In this document: positions 9,801 through 18,302 of the stretch, piece by piece | How the letters are laid out: every line of letters starts with the position of its first letter | How positions within the stretch are numbered: position 1 is the stretch's first letter | DNA from: JAFGDI01 sp963667715 | GTDB taxonomy: Bacteria; Planctomycetota; Phycisphaerae; Sedimentisphaerales; SM23-30 | Reading direction: 5' to 3' | DNA length: 64,000 nucleotides | Assembly: GCA_963667715.1 (NCBI GenBank) | Contig: OY763926.1 | Span: forward strand, 4,402,001-4,466,000 | Program-made: the position numbers and the translations under genes | The notes under the pieces: model-generated | The model's database searches: none | The model's input: the letters and a program-made list of their open reading frames with translations, nothing else | Told to the model about the DNA's origin: nothing

Positions 9801-11349
9801 TGAAGTAGTAGAACAAGCTCTTTGGCTGATTACTCATAACCGCCAACGGGGTATCAGTTCCCATAGAACCAATAGGCTCCTGACCATTAACAGCCATAGG
9901 CTTGAGCAGGACATTTAGTTCTTCACGAGTATAGCCAAAACCCTTCATCAGGCGGGTAGTATCTTCAACAGTAGCAGAACCAAGCTTTTTAGGCTGGAAC
10001 ATACCCTTGAGCTCGATACGATTTTCTTCCAGCCATCTGCGGTAAGGCTTCTGGCGGGCGATCTTGCTCTTTATTTCGTTATCAGTAATGATACGACCGG
10101 CATCAGTATCAACCAGGAACATCTTTCCAGGCTGTAGGCGGCCTTTACGCTGAACTTCAGCGTCAGGGAACACTTTCACACCAGCTTCAGAGCCCAGTAC
10201 CATAATGCCGTCAGTTGAAACTACATAGCGGCAAGGACGCAGACCGTTACGGTCGAGAGTACCACCAACAACACGGCCATCGGTAAATACCATAGCGGCC
10301 GGGCCATCCCATGGTTCCATAACAGATGAATGGTACTCGTAGAAGGCACGTTTGTCAGTACTGATATGATAACGCACACCAAAAGCTTCCGGCATCATCA
10401 TCATCATGGCATGCGGAAGGCTACGACCAGACATCATCAACAGCTCAAGAGCATTGTCGAATGTAGCAGAGTCACTATGGCTGCGTGTAAGAATTGGTTT
10501 AATTTCGTTAAGAGAATCGCCGAGAAGTTTGCTTTCCAGACGATGTTCTCTGGCACGCATACGGTTGAAGTTACCACTGAGGGTATTGATCTCACCGTTA
10601 TGAGCGATACAGCGGAACGGATGAGCGAGCTTCCAGTTCGGGAAGGTATTGGTACTGTAACGCTGGTGAACCAGAGCCAGTGAAGTAACCATTCTCTCAT
10701 CATGGAGTTCAGGATAATATGCAAACAGCTGAGGAGCAAGGAACATACCTTTATAGTTAACGGTACGACAGCTCATAGAAGTGACATAGAAGTCATCGGC
10801 TTCTTTACCGATAGTACGTTCAACAGCCAGCTCAGTAGCACGACGAGCGAGGAAGAGTTTGCGTTCAAACTCATCGCCAGTAAGGCCACAGCCGTCAATG
10901 AACATCTGACGGATAGAAGGTTCAGCCAGACGGGCGATCTCGCCCAGGCAAGAGCTGTCACCTTTGACCTCGCGCCAGCCTAGTACTTTCATACCATACT
11001 TGGCAACGGTCTCTTCCAACTTCTTATCGCAACGATGACGAAGAGCAGAGTCTTTCGAGCCAAAAACCATGGCCACGGCATAAGTACCGCGTTCGGGCAG
11101 CTCAAAAGTTACTTCTTCTTTGAAAAACTCGTGCGGTATCTGGAACAGAATACCGGCACCATCACCTGTCAATCCATCGCTACCAGCGGCACCGCGATGC
11201 TGAATATTCATCAGAATCTCGTTACCGATCTCCATGATATTGTGGTCCCTTTTTCCGGATATATTACATACCGCACCGGTACCGCAAGCATCATGCTCGA
11301 AACGCGAATTGTACAAGCCAAATTCCTGGGGCTGACGTCGCAAACTCAC
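6793..11349 (-). CDS. gltB: Glutamate synthase large subunit
   Basis: 1518 residues, normal for the bacterial alpha subunit. It starts with GTG 11349, preceded by AAGGAG. Residue Cys22 (HDACGTGAV) would be the N-terminal nucleophile after removal of a 21-residue propeptide, heading the class II glutaminase domain that releases ammonia. The central linking domain and the FMN-binding TIM barrel follow (GYDGGTGASP, then the C-x5-C-x4-C [3Fe-4S] cluster CVMMRKCHLGTC), and the C-terminus is a GXGXG beta-helix domain (repeated GG/NG turns such as GGRIVV). With gltD it makes NADPH-dependent GOGAT, the main ammonium-assimilation entry to glutamate; that also feeds the glutamate- and lysine-derived osmolytes suggested by the abl genes at 48-50 kb. 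Confidence 0.98.
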   Translation of the reverse strand: MSLRRQPQEFGLYNSRFEHDACGTGAVCNISGKRDHNIMEIGNEILMNIQHRGAAGSDGLTGDGAGILFQIPHEFFKEEVTFELPERGTYAVAMVFGSKDSALRHRCDKKLEETVAKYGMKVLGWREVKGDSSCLGEIARLAEPSIRQMFIDGCGLTGDEFERKLFLARRATELAVERTIGKEADDFYVTSMSCRTVNYKGMFLAPQLFAYYPELHDERMVTSLALVHQRYSTNTFPNWKLAHPFRCIAHNGEINTLSGNFNRMRAREHRLESKLLGDSLNEIKPILTRSHSDSATFDNALELLMMSGRSLPHAMMMMMPEAFGVRYHISTDKRAFYEYHSSVMEPWDGPAAMVFTDGRVVGGTLDRNGLRPCRYVVSTDGIMVLGSEAGVKVFPDAEVQRKGRLQPGKMFLVDTDAGRIITDNEIKSKIARQKPYRRWLEENRIELKGMFQPKKLGSATVEDTTRLMKGFGYTREELNVLLKPMAVNGQEPIGSMGTDTPLAVMSNQPKSLFYYFKQLFAQVTNPPIDPLREGLVMSLMAYIGKQQNVLTESPEHCKQLKIPHPVLTNDDIDLLKKLDRDDFKVATVDAVFDAKAADSGKALKKAIKKLVDDAEKAINDGASLIIVSDRAFDENNAAIPSVLATAGLHHGLLNRGLRGEAALVIETAEAREVHHFCVLCGYGANAVNPYLAFESLHMMRETGDIPATMADSTIIDNYIASVKKGILKTMSKMGISTLRSYHAAQLFECVGIDKDVVDEYFVGTASRIRGVNLDHIAKEAIKRHTDAWGEAEPGKMAMPHGGEYHYRKSGEEHLLTPEAIATVQQAIRNGDYNLFKRYSQIIDNQATRRCTLRGMFDFIPGTPVPLNEVEPASEIVKRFCTGAMSHGSISKEAHESMAIAMNRLGARSNTGEGGEDPARYQLDPNGDDRSCRIKQVASGRFGVTMDYLSRAEMIQIKMAQGAKPGEGGQLPGHKVSEDIARLRYSTPGVTLISPPPHHDIYSIEDLAQLIYDLKCASNGGQVSVKLVSEVGVGTVAAGVSKGNADEVLISGYDGGTGASPLSSIKHTGLPWELGLAETQQTLVLNGLRDRIIVQADGQMKTGRDIVIAALLGAERFGFGTMALVSLGCVMMRKCHLGTCPVGVATQADCLRKKFTGDPAHLVNFMTYVAEEVRELMAKLGFRKFEDMVGQVQYLSREKAINHWKAEGIDFSAIFTVPEVAEGETLYCSKSQENPLVDSFDWALIEEAKEAIENKKKVVIEKDTKNIYRTVGTILSNNVVKAHGAKGLPDNTIEVKLNGSSGQSFGAWLCSGITLNLTGDANDYLGKGLSGGRIVVKKPDDCPFEAHNNIIAGNTLLYGATGGEVFINGLAGERFAVRNSGAVAVVEGVGDHGCEYMTNGTVVVLGTTGRNFAAGMSGGIAYVYDEHQLFDTLCNLDMVDLESVWLEEDKALLLELVQKHYKWTNSVQAKRLLDNWDEAVGMFVKVMPIDYRRALQQLKEKESRATDQTPATEEVYKNG

Positions 11350-11956
11350 TAGCCTGTCTCCTTAGTTGTTATTTTTTACTACGCAGGTTTTCTGCTACTA
11401 CTTTACTTTACTTTTCAATGGCAGGGTTGCATATGATCCGCTTTTAAGGACGATATAGCAAAAATTATCTAACTATACTTATATAGCCGGATAGTATACT
11501 ACCACTTCCACTTAACATTCTCTCAAAATACCTTTGGATTGACATACGCAGAGTCCTCCAGTATATATATAGAGAAGTATCATTATATCACGATTTTAAG
11601 GGCCAGCAAGTGACATTTTTGTCAAAAACCACAAGTTTGTAACTCCCACCACTTAATTGTTTCCAAAATCCAGATTTATAGCAGTATTAATTTGCACCTA
11701 AACCCTTGTTTTTCTGAAAAAAACGTACGAAAATACATTTTTGTAACTTTTTTCGATATAAGCAATCAATGCATTCTCCAATTTTTAATATCAGATTGAA
11801 TATGAAAATAATCTGATTAACTAACCCTTTGTTTTAAATATAATCCCTACTATTTGGAAGGACCCACCACGTGTTTGACTAAAAAGAACAAAAATATTCA
11901 ACATAAAACATAGGAATTACCTTGATTTTCGATGATTCAATCACTATATTTCAAGC
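11350..11956. other. Divergent promoter region of gltB and the second AAA/DUF4143 gene
   Basis: About 600 bp of AT-rich sequence between two divergently transcribed genes. I looked for a sigma-54 -24/-12 pair suited to nitrogen control and found none with correct spacing. I see no coding frame, RNA fold or repeat of note. Confidence 0.5.
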
Positions 11957-13189
11957 ATGTTTAAAGAAAGACTAATCACCAATAGGCTCAAACGGCTATC
12001 TGAACATTTTCCAGTAGTTGTTTTATCTGGCGCCAGACAAACAGGCAAAAGTACATTGCTTGAACACCTGTTTCCAGACAGGAAAATGGTTGTTTTTGAC
12101 CCAGTCAATGACATCGCAGGAGCCAGAAAAGACCCAGATGTCTTTCTTGACAACTACAAGTACCCACTCATCCTTGATGAAATTCAATACGCCCCAGAGC
12201 TTGTCCCCGCAATTAAACGCCGAGTTGACTCAATCAAAGAAAATAACATGTTCATACTTACCGGCTCTCAACAGTGGGCTGTTATGAAAAACATAGCAGA
12301 AAGCCTAGCGGGAAGAGCAGTATTTATAGATATGGCAGGATTCAGTCTTTCAGAAATTTCCGAAGAAGTCTGCGACCAAAACTGGCTTACACGTTGGCTT
12401 AACAACCCAGAAGATCTCATTGATAATCCACCTGCAAGGCTTGAGCATAGTAAAACTGTTTATGAGCAGATCTGGAGAGGATGGCTTCCCAAAGCTGACA
12501 CTCTCGACGAAGACCTGATTCAAACTTTTTATCGCGGTTATATGCAGACATATCTTGAAAGAGATGTAAGAATGATCGCTGACATATCTGGACTTGACGA
12601 GTTGGGGAAATTCACACAACTAGCCTCCGCATTAACCGCTCAGGAAATTAAATACAGCCAATTAGGACGTGACATAGGCATTACCCCCCAAACAGCTAGA
12701 AGATGGCTTAATATACTTCGGGCTACTTTCCAGTGGCATGAAATACCCGCATATTCAGGGAATACTGTAAAACGAATCAGCAATAAACCCAAAGGGTATA
12801 TATGCGACACCGGACTAGCTTGCATGTTAAATTCTATTTCAGCACCAACAGCTCTTGGTGGCCATCCAATGGTAGGTGCTCTATTTGAAACGGCTGTGAT
12901 TTCTGAAATTATTAAACTTATGAGCATAATATCTGCACCAGCAAATATATATCATTGGCGGACGCATAGTGGCTCGGAAGTTGATATTATTCTTGAAAGA
13001 GACTCTAAACTATACCCTATAGAAGTAAAACTAGCAAGCAATCCTGTTAGAAATGACACTTCCGGCCTTAAAACATTCAGAAACACTTTTCCAAACTCCA
13101 ACATTGCCCCCGGACTAATAATCTGTCCCTGCTCTGAACTAAGAAAAATAACTGAATATGATTATGCATTGCCGTGGGACTCCAAGTAG
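11957..13189 (+). CDS. AAA_14/DUF4143 ATPase (second copy in window)
   Basis: 410 residues with the same architecture as the gene at 3183-4337 but clearly divergent in sequence. Walker A is GARQTGKST (about residues 25-33), Walker B is LILDEIQ, and the sensor strand is FILTGSQQW. The C-terminal half holds the winged-helix/DUF4143 region (ITPQTARRWLNIL) and ends with a PD-(D/E)xK-like core, SEVDIILERD ... YPIEVKLA. Family members are widespread, often accessory, and have no agreed function. It stands alone between the gltB promoter and the bla-type regulator. No ribosome-binding site is obvious at ATG 11957, though the start fits the family (F-K-E-R-L-I-T-N-R). Confidence 0.88.
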   Translation: MFKERLITNRLKRLSEHFPVVVLSGARQTGKSTLLEHLFPDRKMVVFDPVNDIAGARKDPDVFLDNYKYPLILDEIQYAPELVPAIKRRVDSIKENNMFILTGSQQWAVMKNIAESLAGRAVFIDMAGFSLSEISEEVCDQNWLTRWLNNPEDLIDNPPARLEHSKTVYEQIWRGWLPKADTLDEDLIQTFYRGYMQTYLERDVRMIADISGLDELGKFTQLASALTAQEIKYSQLGRDIGITPQTARRWLNILRATFQWHEIPAYSGNTVKRISNKPKGYICDTGLACMLNSISAPTALGGHPMVGALFETAVISEIIKLMSIISAPANIYHWRTHSGSEVDIILERDSKLYPIEVKLASNPVRNDTSGLKTFRNTFPNSNIAPGLIICPCSELRKITEYDYALPWDSK

Positions 13190-13252
13190 CATACATATAT
13201 ACCCCAAATAATTAACAATTATGATACTCTTTTCATTTTTTTTATTTCCCGC

Positions 13253-13294
13253 TTGCTTCTACAACTGTAGTAGACTATACTTCTACATATGTAG
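13253..13294 (+). promoter_or_regulatory. Promoter with two BlaI/MecI-type operators
   Basis: Two inverted repeats, CTACAACTGTAG (13259-13270) and CTACATATGTAG (13283-13294), both fit the TACA-N2-TGTA operator of the BlaI/MecI/CopY family; centres are 24 bp apart. A -35-like TTGCTT (13253-13258) and -10-like TATACT (13276-13281) have a 17-bp spacer, so operator 1 fills the spacer and operator 2 lies at the expected transcription start. The repressor gene follows 50 bp downstream, pointing to autoregulation released when the sensor protease gene product acts. Confidence 0.85.
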
Positions 13295-13343
13295 TAGTTA
13301 TTTTTTAAACTATTTTGATTTCTGAAATATTATGGGTGAAAAT

Positions 13344-13703
13344 ATGAAACTCTCGGACTCTGAATGGCAAGTAATGAATGCGCTCTGGCGTAAGCATCCG
13401 GCAACGGCACGGGAAATAGAGCAGAATCTGCCGGAGAATACAAAGTGGGCGTATACAACGATCAAGACACTACTGGCGAGGCTGGTATCTAAAAAGGCAG
13501 TAGCTGAAAGTAAGAATGGTAATACCAGTGTATATGAGCCGTTGCTGGAAAAGAAGCAAGCCCGAAAGAGTGCATTTCGCACTATGATCAACCAGGTATT
13601 TGAAGGTGCACTTGAGCCGATGCTGGGTTTAGTAGCAGAGGAAAAGAAACTCAGCGAACAACAACGCAGACTGCTTAAAGAGCTACTGGACAATGAAGAA
13701 TAG
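13344..13703 (+). CDS. BlaI/MecI/CopY-family transcriptional repressor
   Basis: 119 residues from ATG 13344 (MKLSDSEWQVMNALWRKHP), the family-typical N-terminus; an in-frame ATG at 13332 exists but GGGTGA lies just before 13344. Residues 1-75 form the winged helix (ATAREIEQNL, KWAYTTIKTLLARLVSKKAV with the recognition helix around Y-T-T-I-K-T-L), and the C-terminal part is the dimerisation helix pair with a basic cleavage-prone linker. These repressors dimerise on TACA/TGTA operators and are inactivated by proteolysis triggered by a BlaR1-type membrane sensor. Both partners are present: operators directly upstream and the M56 protein directly downstream. Confidence 0.93.
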   Translation: MKLSDSEWQVMNALWRKHPATAREIEQNLPENTKWAYTTIKTLLARLVSKKAVAESKNGNTSVYEPLLEKKQARKSAFRTMINQVFEGALEPMLGLVAEEKKLSEQQRRLLKELLDNEE

Positions 13704-13716
13704 CAGGCTGTGCAAA

Positions 13717-13858
13717 AACACACGTTCCGATGTATGGGCTTGTTGCCCAAAAGGAAATTTCAGATTATTGTATAACTTATATACCTGATTATTTGAGATG
13801 GTTGGCAAAGTTATATTAAGAATCACAAGTCCCGATGTGCTTCGGGACTTACGCTACC
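13717..13858 (+). repeat. Dispersed ~140-bp repeat element, copy 1
   Basis: Nearly identical to 25890-26034 through its core (CAGATTATTGTATAACTTAT from 13761 and GAGATGGTTGGCAAAG from 13795). It ends in a perfect 8-bp hairpin at 13827-13850 (AAGTCCCG, loop ATGTGCTT, CGGGACTT), and begins about 105 bp earlier with a degraded version of the same unit (GTTCCGATGTAT at 13724). No open frame. It separates the repressor gene from the sensor gene and could influence read-through. Confidence 0.8.
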
Positions 13859-13886
13859 TAATATATTAATACACAATGGGGTCTTT

Positions 13887-16800
13887 ATGTCATCATTTAT
13901 AAATAATATGAATTCACTGGCGATAAAATGGTTTAGCTGGAATATTGGTATGTTCTGGCAGATAGCTATCTTGCTATTGGTAATCCTTACAATAGACACC
14001 CTTATCAAGAACCGTACCTGGCCGCAGGTTCGTTATGCATTGTGGCTTATGCTGGTAGTTAAGCTTATTCTGCCGCCGAGCTTTGCTATGAGCACCAGTT
14101 TAACCTCTGGTATTCAGCCTGTCATAAACGACAAGATTGAGATAAAGGCTCCGGAAATCATCAAAGCAGCGAGCGAGCCGGAATATGTTGAAACTAAGCA
14201 GCCAAGATTTACGGCCCCTGCTGCGGTTATAATAAGCACTAGTACAGAAAGTAGTAAAGAAGACATTTTGCCAAAGAAGATTGAAGCGGCTCCCCTACCT
14301 AAGATACTATGGCAGAGCTGGCTGATGATTAGCTGGCTGGCTGGAATCGCAGCTATGAGTGTATTGCTGATCGGTCGGGTGAGAAAGCTTAAAAAGTATA
14401 ATACAGGCAACATTGAACTGCCGGAGAATATTGTAAAGATCGTCAACGAATGCAGGGCAAGGCTAAAGCTCGATCGCAACATAAAGGTAATAGTTAGTAA
14501 GTACGGCGTATCACCATTTGTCTACGGCATAATCAGGCCAACAGTTGTACTACCAGCTGACAGCCTGACAGAAATAACTGAAGCCGACATTCGTCACCAT
14601 CTGCTGCATGAGCTGGCACATATTAAACGCGGCGACTTGCTGGTACACGGCTGTTATGTTATTATCCAGCTGCTTTACTGGTTCAACCCTCTGGTATGGA
14701 TCATTGGCCGTCAGGTCCGCCATTTGCGTGAGATATGCTGCGATAGTGCTGTAGCGGCAGTACTCAGGGAAGAGACAAGAGAGTATAGACAGACACTACT
14801 GGAAACTGCTCGCAGACTGCTGGCTGAACCGGTAGAGCCGACTATGGGACTGCTGGGGCTGTTTGAAGATTCGAGCAAGCTGCTGGCCCGTCTACAATGG
14901 CTGGAAAAACCAACCTGGAAAACACGTAAACTGCAATATGTATCAGCAATTACAGCTGGTGTGATAATGGTATGCTGCGTATTGCCGATGGCACAGGGAA
15001 AGGACAATAGCCAGAAAGAATCTACAAAGCAAGCTGCCCCAGCTCAAGGAGCGATATTTACTACTATTGCAGAAGAATTTTACAAGGCTTCTCTGGCAAA
15101 GAATGTAGGAGAACTAAAACAAATATGTGGAGATAGCTACGATAAGGTTTCAATCGCAATAGATATATTCCAGATAATGGATTCATTTGGCGATGCTCCG
15201 GAGTGGATGGGGGTATCGCTATACATGTGGGATGATAACAATGCAGTGATAATATCAAATCCATTTACATACGCCAAAGAACACGGCGAGCAGAAACTTG
15301 TATGTATGGAGTTTGTACACAAAGACAAATGGCAGGTCTGTGGATTTGATACGCCATCGTACAACAAAGGTCAACAACGGATAAGCAGTCTGCTACAGAA
15401 GTATGGAGTATTGCAAAATGTCTGGCCGGAGAGTTCACGTGATTTGATGGTAAAATATGACATTGAAAACTCTAAGATCAATAAAAGGTTGTTTTCTCGC
15501 TACCTGCAAGAGTTGAATATTTATTCTGACCATTTTGAAAAGGCAGTTAGTTCAGTAAACTGGCAGGAAGCTGAATTCTGTATGGGCGAAATATTACGCA
15601 AGGAGAAAATAGCTATTGAGCTTGCCGATGAAAGAGTGAGGCCGGTATTGATGGAGTTCATGGAGCATCAGGAAAGGATAGCAAGACTGCTTGAGACAAA
15701 AGATGCAACTGCTATAAAGCAGGAGATGAATATACCATATAAAAATGATGACACGACTTTGATGCAACTGATAGGTAATGATGAGAGCATTAAGGATAGT
15801 ACTGAATATATGATCGGCAGCAATAAACTCCAATGGAAGAATGTATCGAGACCAGGGCAAATCGGATTTGACCACGGCGGGAGCATGTTAAGCAATAATG
15901 TCCAGTGGTTTGGTCTGGAGAGATACGGCAGGAAGAATCTGCTGTGTCTGGTTACGGTTAAGCATCCATTTCCGATAGATAAGTGTAGGATAGTTGCGAT
16001 AGCTAATGATGGCAGAAAGATATTAGCAACAGAGAAAGCTACAAGCTTTGAAGATGATTATTATACACAGAAATATATCGTTGAACTGCCGGCAGGTGAA
16101 ATTAATGATCTGGTATTCCAGAGAGTTCAGGAGCCAGCCTATACGGGAGATGATGCAGAGCTGCTATTGTACCTGCAGGAGCTGCACGATATGGACACCT
16201 TAAGCCAGCTTAAAAATGAAGTAAATATTCTGTATAAAAAATTGGAACGAGCCGTTGATTATTATGCTAATGACAGAGCAAAACTAGAGGATGCAATATT
16301 TAGAATTAAAGGAGACCAGCAGATAACTCAACCGCCGTTATTAGAACGAACCAGTAATACTTTGCTGGCTGGTGACATGAAGACCGTATTTGAGTTGGTT
16401 GATCAGGCGGATGAAAAGATTAAGACTGGTGATATTAAAGAATCTATAAAGATATTAACAGATATTAAAGACAGTTACCTTAAGCCGATGCTTGAGAATA
16501 TGGAGACTGTAAGTAAAAACAATCCATCACATGCACTTAAGCTGAAAGATACATATCTTAAGGGGGCATATTATATTGTTAGCAAAAATGTAATAATGTA
16601 TGACCCGCATGACGGTAATATCGTTGCCAATGCCTGCCGGAATGCTATATATGAGCTAGGGGAATCTGTTGGCGAAGGTGTAATAACTTATAAGGATCAG
16701 AACAATGACCATACCGGCTATAAATCGTATATAGAAGGTAAAGGGAAAAATGGTGAGAAATTAAAATGTGAGTTTATCATACTAGGTGATCAGCCATCGA

Positions 16801-18071
16801 CGCTTTCAATTACTTGCGAGATGGAAGATAAAGATGCTTTGCTTAAAACCATTATCAAAGAGCTGATAAAAACCAAATTATCAAAATGGATTGAAAGTAT
16901 TGAGGTTAGCATACTTGATAAGAACCTGGCCAAATATCAAACCAGAAATATTAAAGCTGACCAAAGTGTGCTGGATTATTTCCTGGGATTACGCTCTACT
17001 GAGCTTGATGATTATAATACAGTACTAGGCGGATGTGAACAATTGACCAATAGTGCATATGGTACAGCATGTCAGTATAACCCACAAAACAATAAAAACC
17101 TGGGGCAGAGTATAGCGAGTGCCCGAGACGATATCAGACAGTTGCAAAAGAAACATCCGACGGCTGTACTCGAAAATAGTTATAAGTCAATTAATAGTAA
17201 GCTGAATATCGCTGAAGGGCAGATCAAGGAAAGTAACTACCCGGAGATAATCAAGCAGCTGCAGCTGGCAAAAGAGGATATTGCATATATCCAGAGTCAT
17301 ATCACAAGAGTATATGGCAATAAGCCGGGGTTGCCGTTTTTCCCTGAGACTACACTCAAAGGCCATTATAAAATGATCGGTGCTGAGCTGATGACTTTTG
17401 ACACCAATGACTTTTCACTTATATCTCTGTTGTGTAGTCAGGCTGTAAAAATAGTTAGCTACTATGATGGTGACTTGCAGGAAGGAACAACTTACCCTGG
17501 CTATTCACTGGGCACAAATACATCAACTGGCGAAAATGGGATAATGAACGGTATGCAGAGCTATTTTGCCGGCAATGATAAATATGGCAATCAGTACAGA
17601 TGCGAGATGATCATTATTTCCGGTCAACCAATAACTCTGACACTGAAAGACAATAGCGGCGACTACAGGTTACTAAATGAAATGCTGAATCAGCTCGGCT
17701 ATACATATCTTACAGCAATGCCGGAAAAACAAACAACACAACCGCAACCGCAAACCCCAGAAGACAAGCAAAAGATATTTTATAGTGTCTTTATGTCAGC
17801 GGGGAATATGTGTATGAGTATTATGAATGCTATACAGACAGACGATTGGGACAGTGCCGAGCGGCTGGCAGAGAAAGTTGTAAAGCTATCTGAGGAGACT
17901 ATGCCAAAGCTCAAAGACGATCCAACTGAGCCAATATTTAAATCGCTCATGGCACAGTTTGAACTGCTGCATAAGGCTATAAAGGATAAGGATAAAGCAA
18001 AGGCTACATTACTGTTTGAAACACTAAATGAGATGGGTGGTAATGTTAGTGACCTGCTGGAACCAAAATAA
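13887..18071 (+). CDS. BlaR1-like M56 family sensor metalloprotease with giant C-terminal extension
   Basis: 1394 residues, more than twice the length of BlaR1/MecR1. The N-terminal 350 residues are standard: membrane helices near 22-40, 48-65, 145-165 and about 350-365, and a cytoplasmic zinc protease with HELAH at 241-245 and the downstream metal ligand in REICCDSAVA. After the last helix the expected penicillin-binding sensor domain is missing; instead there are about 1,000 extracytoplasmic residues I cannot assign. They include an internal duplication: residues about 887-1000 (starting KDTYLKGAYYIV) and about 1154-1270 (starting ETTLKGHYKMIG) share the pattern S-Y-[I/F]-x-G-x-x-K-x-G-x-x-x-[K/R]-C-E-[F/M]-I-I-x-G-Q-P. 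Helical linkers lie between them. GGGG precedes ATG 13887. It presumably senses an extracellular signal and triggers cleavage of the neighbouring repressor. Confidence 0.88.
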   Translation: MSSFINNMNSLAIKWFSWNIGMFWQIAILLLVILTIDTLIKNRTWPQVRYALWLMLVVKLILPPSFAMSTSLTSGIQPVINDKIEIKAPEIIKAASEPEYVETKQPRFTAPAAVIISTSTESSKEDILPKKIEAAPLPKILWQSWLMISWLAGIAAMSVLLIGRVRKLKKYNTGNIELPENIVKIVNECRARLKLDRNIKVIVSKYGVSPFVYGIIRPTVVLPADSLTEITEADIRHHLLHELAHIKRGDLLVHGCYVIIQLLYWFNPLVWIIGRQVRHLREICCDSAVAAVLREETREYRQTLLETARRLLAEPVEPTMGLLGLFEDSSKLLARLQWLEKPTWKTRKLQYVSAITAGVIMVCCVLPMAQGKDNSQKESTKQAAPAQGAIFTTIAEEFYKASLAKNVGELKQICGDSYDKVSIAIDIFQIMDSFGDAPEWMGVSLYMWDDNNAVIISNPFTYAKEHGEQKLVCMEFVHKDKWQVCGFDTPSYNKGQQRISSLLQKYGVLQNVWPESSRDLMVKYDIENSKINKRLFSRYLQELNIYSDHFEKAVSSVNWQEAEFCMGEILRKEKIAIELADERVRPVLMEFMEHQERIARLLETKDATAIKQEMNIPYKNDDTTLMQLIGNDESIKDSTEYMIGSNKLQWKNVSRPGQIGFDHGGSMLSNNVQWFGLERYGRKNLLCLVTVKHPFPIDKCRIVAIANDGRKILATEKATSFEDDYYTQKYIVELPAGEINDLVFQRVQEPAYTGDDAELLLYLQELHDMDTLSQLKNEVNILYKKLERAVDYYANDRAKLEDAIFRIKGDQQITQPPLLERTSNTLLAGDMKTVFELVDQADEKIKTGDIKESIKILTDIKDSYLKPMLENMETVSKNNPSHALKLKDTYLKGAYYIVSKNVIMYDPHDGNIVANACRNAIYELGESVGEGVITYKDQNNDHTGYKSYIEGKGKNGEKLKCEFIILGDQPSTLSITCEMEDKDALLKTIIKELIKTKLSKWIESIEVSILDKNLAKYQTRNIKADQSVLDYFLGLRSTELDDYNTVLGGCEQLTNSAYGTACQYNPQNNKNLGQSIASARDDIRQLQKKHPTAVLENSYKSINSKLNIAEGQIKESNYPEIIKQLQLAKEDIAYIQSHITRVYGNKPGLPFFPETTLKGHYKMIGAELMTFDTNDFSLISLLCSQAVKIVSYYDGDLQEGTTYPGYSLGTNTSTGENGIMNGMQSYFAGNDKYGNQYRCEMIIISGQPITLTLKDNSGDYRLLNEMLNQLGYTYLTAMPEKQTTQPQPQTPEDKQKIFYSVFMSAGNMCMSIMNAIQTDDWDSAERLAEKVVKLSEETMPKLKDDPTEPIFKSLMAQFELLHKAIKDKDKAKATLLFETLNEMGGNVSDLLEPK

Positions 18072-18120
18072 GTAGAAGTATATATACACCTCTATAGTAA
18101 TTATAGGGGCCTCCAACTGA

Positions 18121-18155
18121 TATGCCGCAGGGAGCTCTCCTTACGGCATTTTTTA
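18121..18155 (+). terminator. Intrinsic terminator of the sensor gene
   Basis: ATGCCG ... CGGCAT arms closing an inner GC-rich stem, followed by six T. Lies 50 bp after the stop codon. Confidence 0.85.
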
Positions 18156-18269
18156 TTGGAATTTCTAAGAATACAGGTCTCAAAAGCTTGATATTGATAT
18201 AAACCATGGGCCATTTATATTATATTTCCTTTATTATTTGCCCGGCCACAATTTAAATCTTACATTCTA

Positions 18270-18295
18270 TTGAGGGCAGTTGAATGCCCTATAAT
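18270..18295 (+). promoter_or_regulatory. Candidate promoter with dyad, upstream of the RNA gene
   Basis: A consensus -10 box TATAAT at 18290-18295 is directly preceded by an inverted repeat AGGGCA-GTTGAA-TGCCCT (18273-18290) that could be an operator. No good -35 is seen at 17 bp (a TTGAGG at 18270 would give a short 14-bp spacer). Expected start of transcription is about 18303. Confidence 0.45.
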
Positions 18296-18302
18296 AACAA
18301 TT

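Noticed and set aside
11350..11956. Sigma-54 promoter for gltB
   Set aside because: A TGGCA followed by TTGCA at 11419-11435 has the wrong spacing and lies on the opposite strand.
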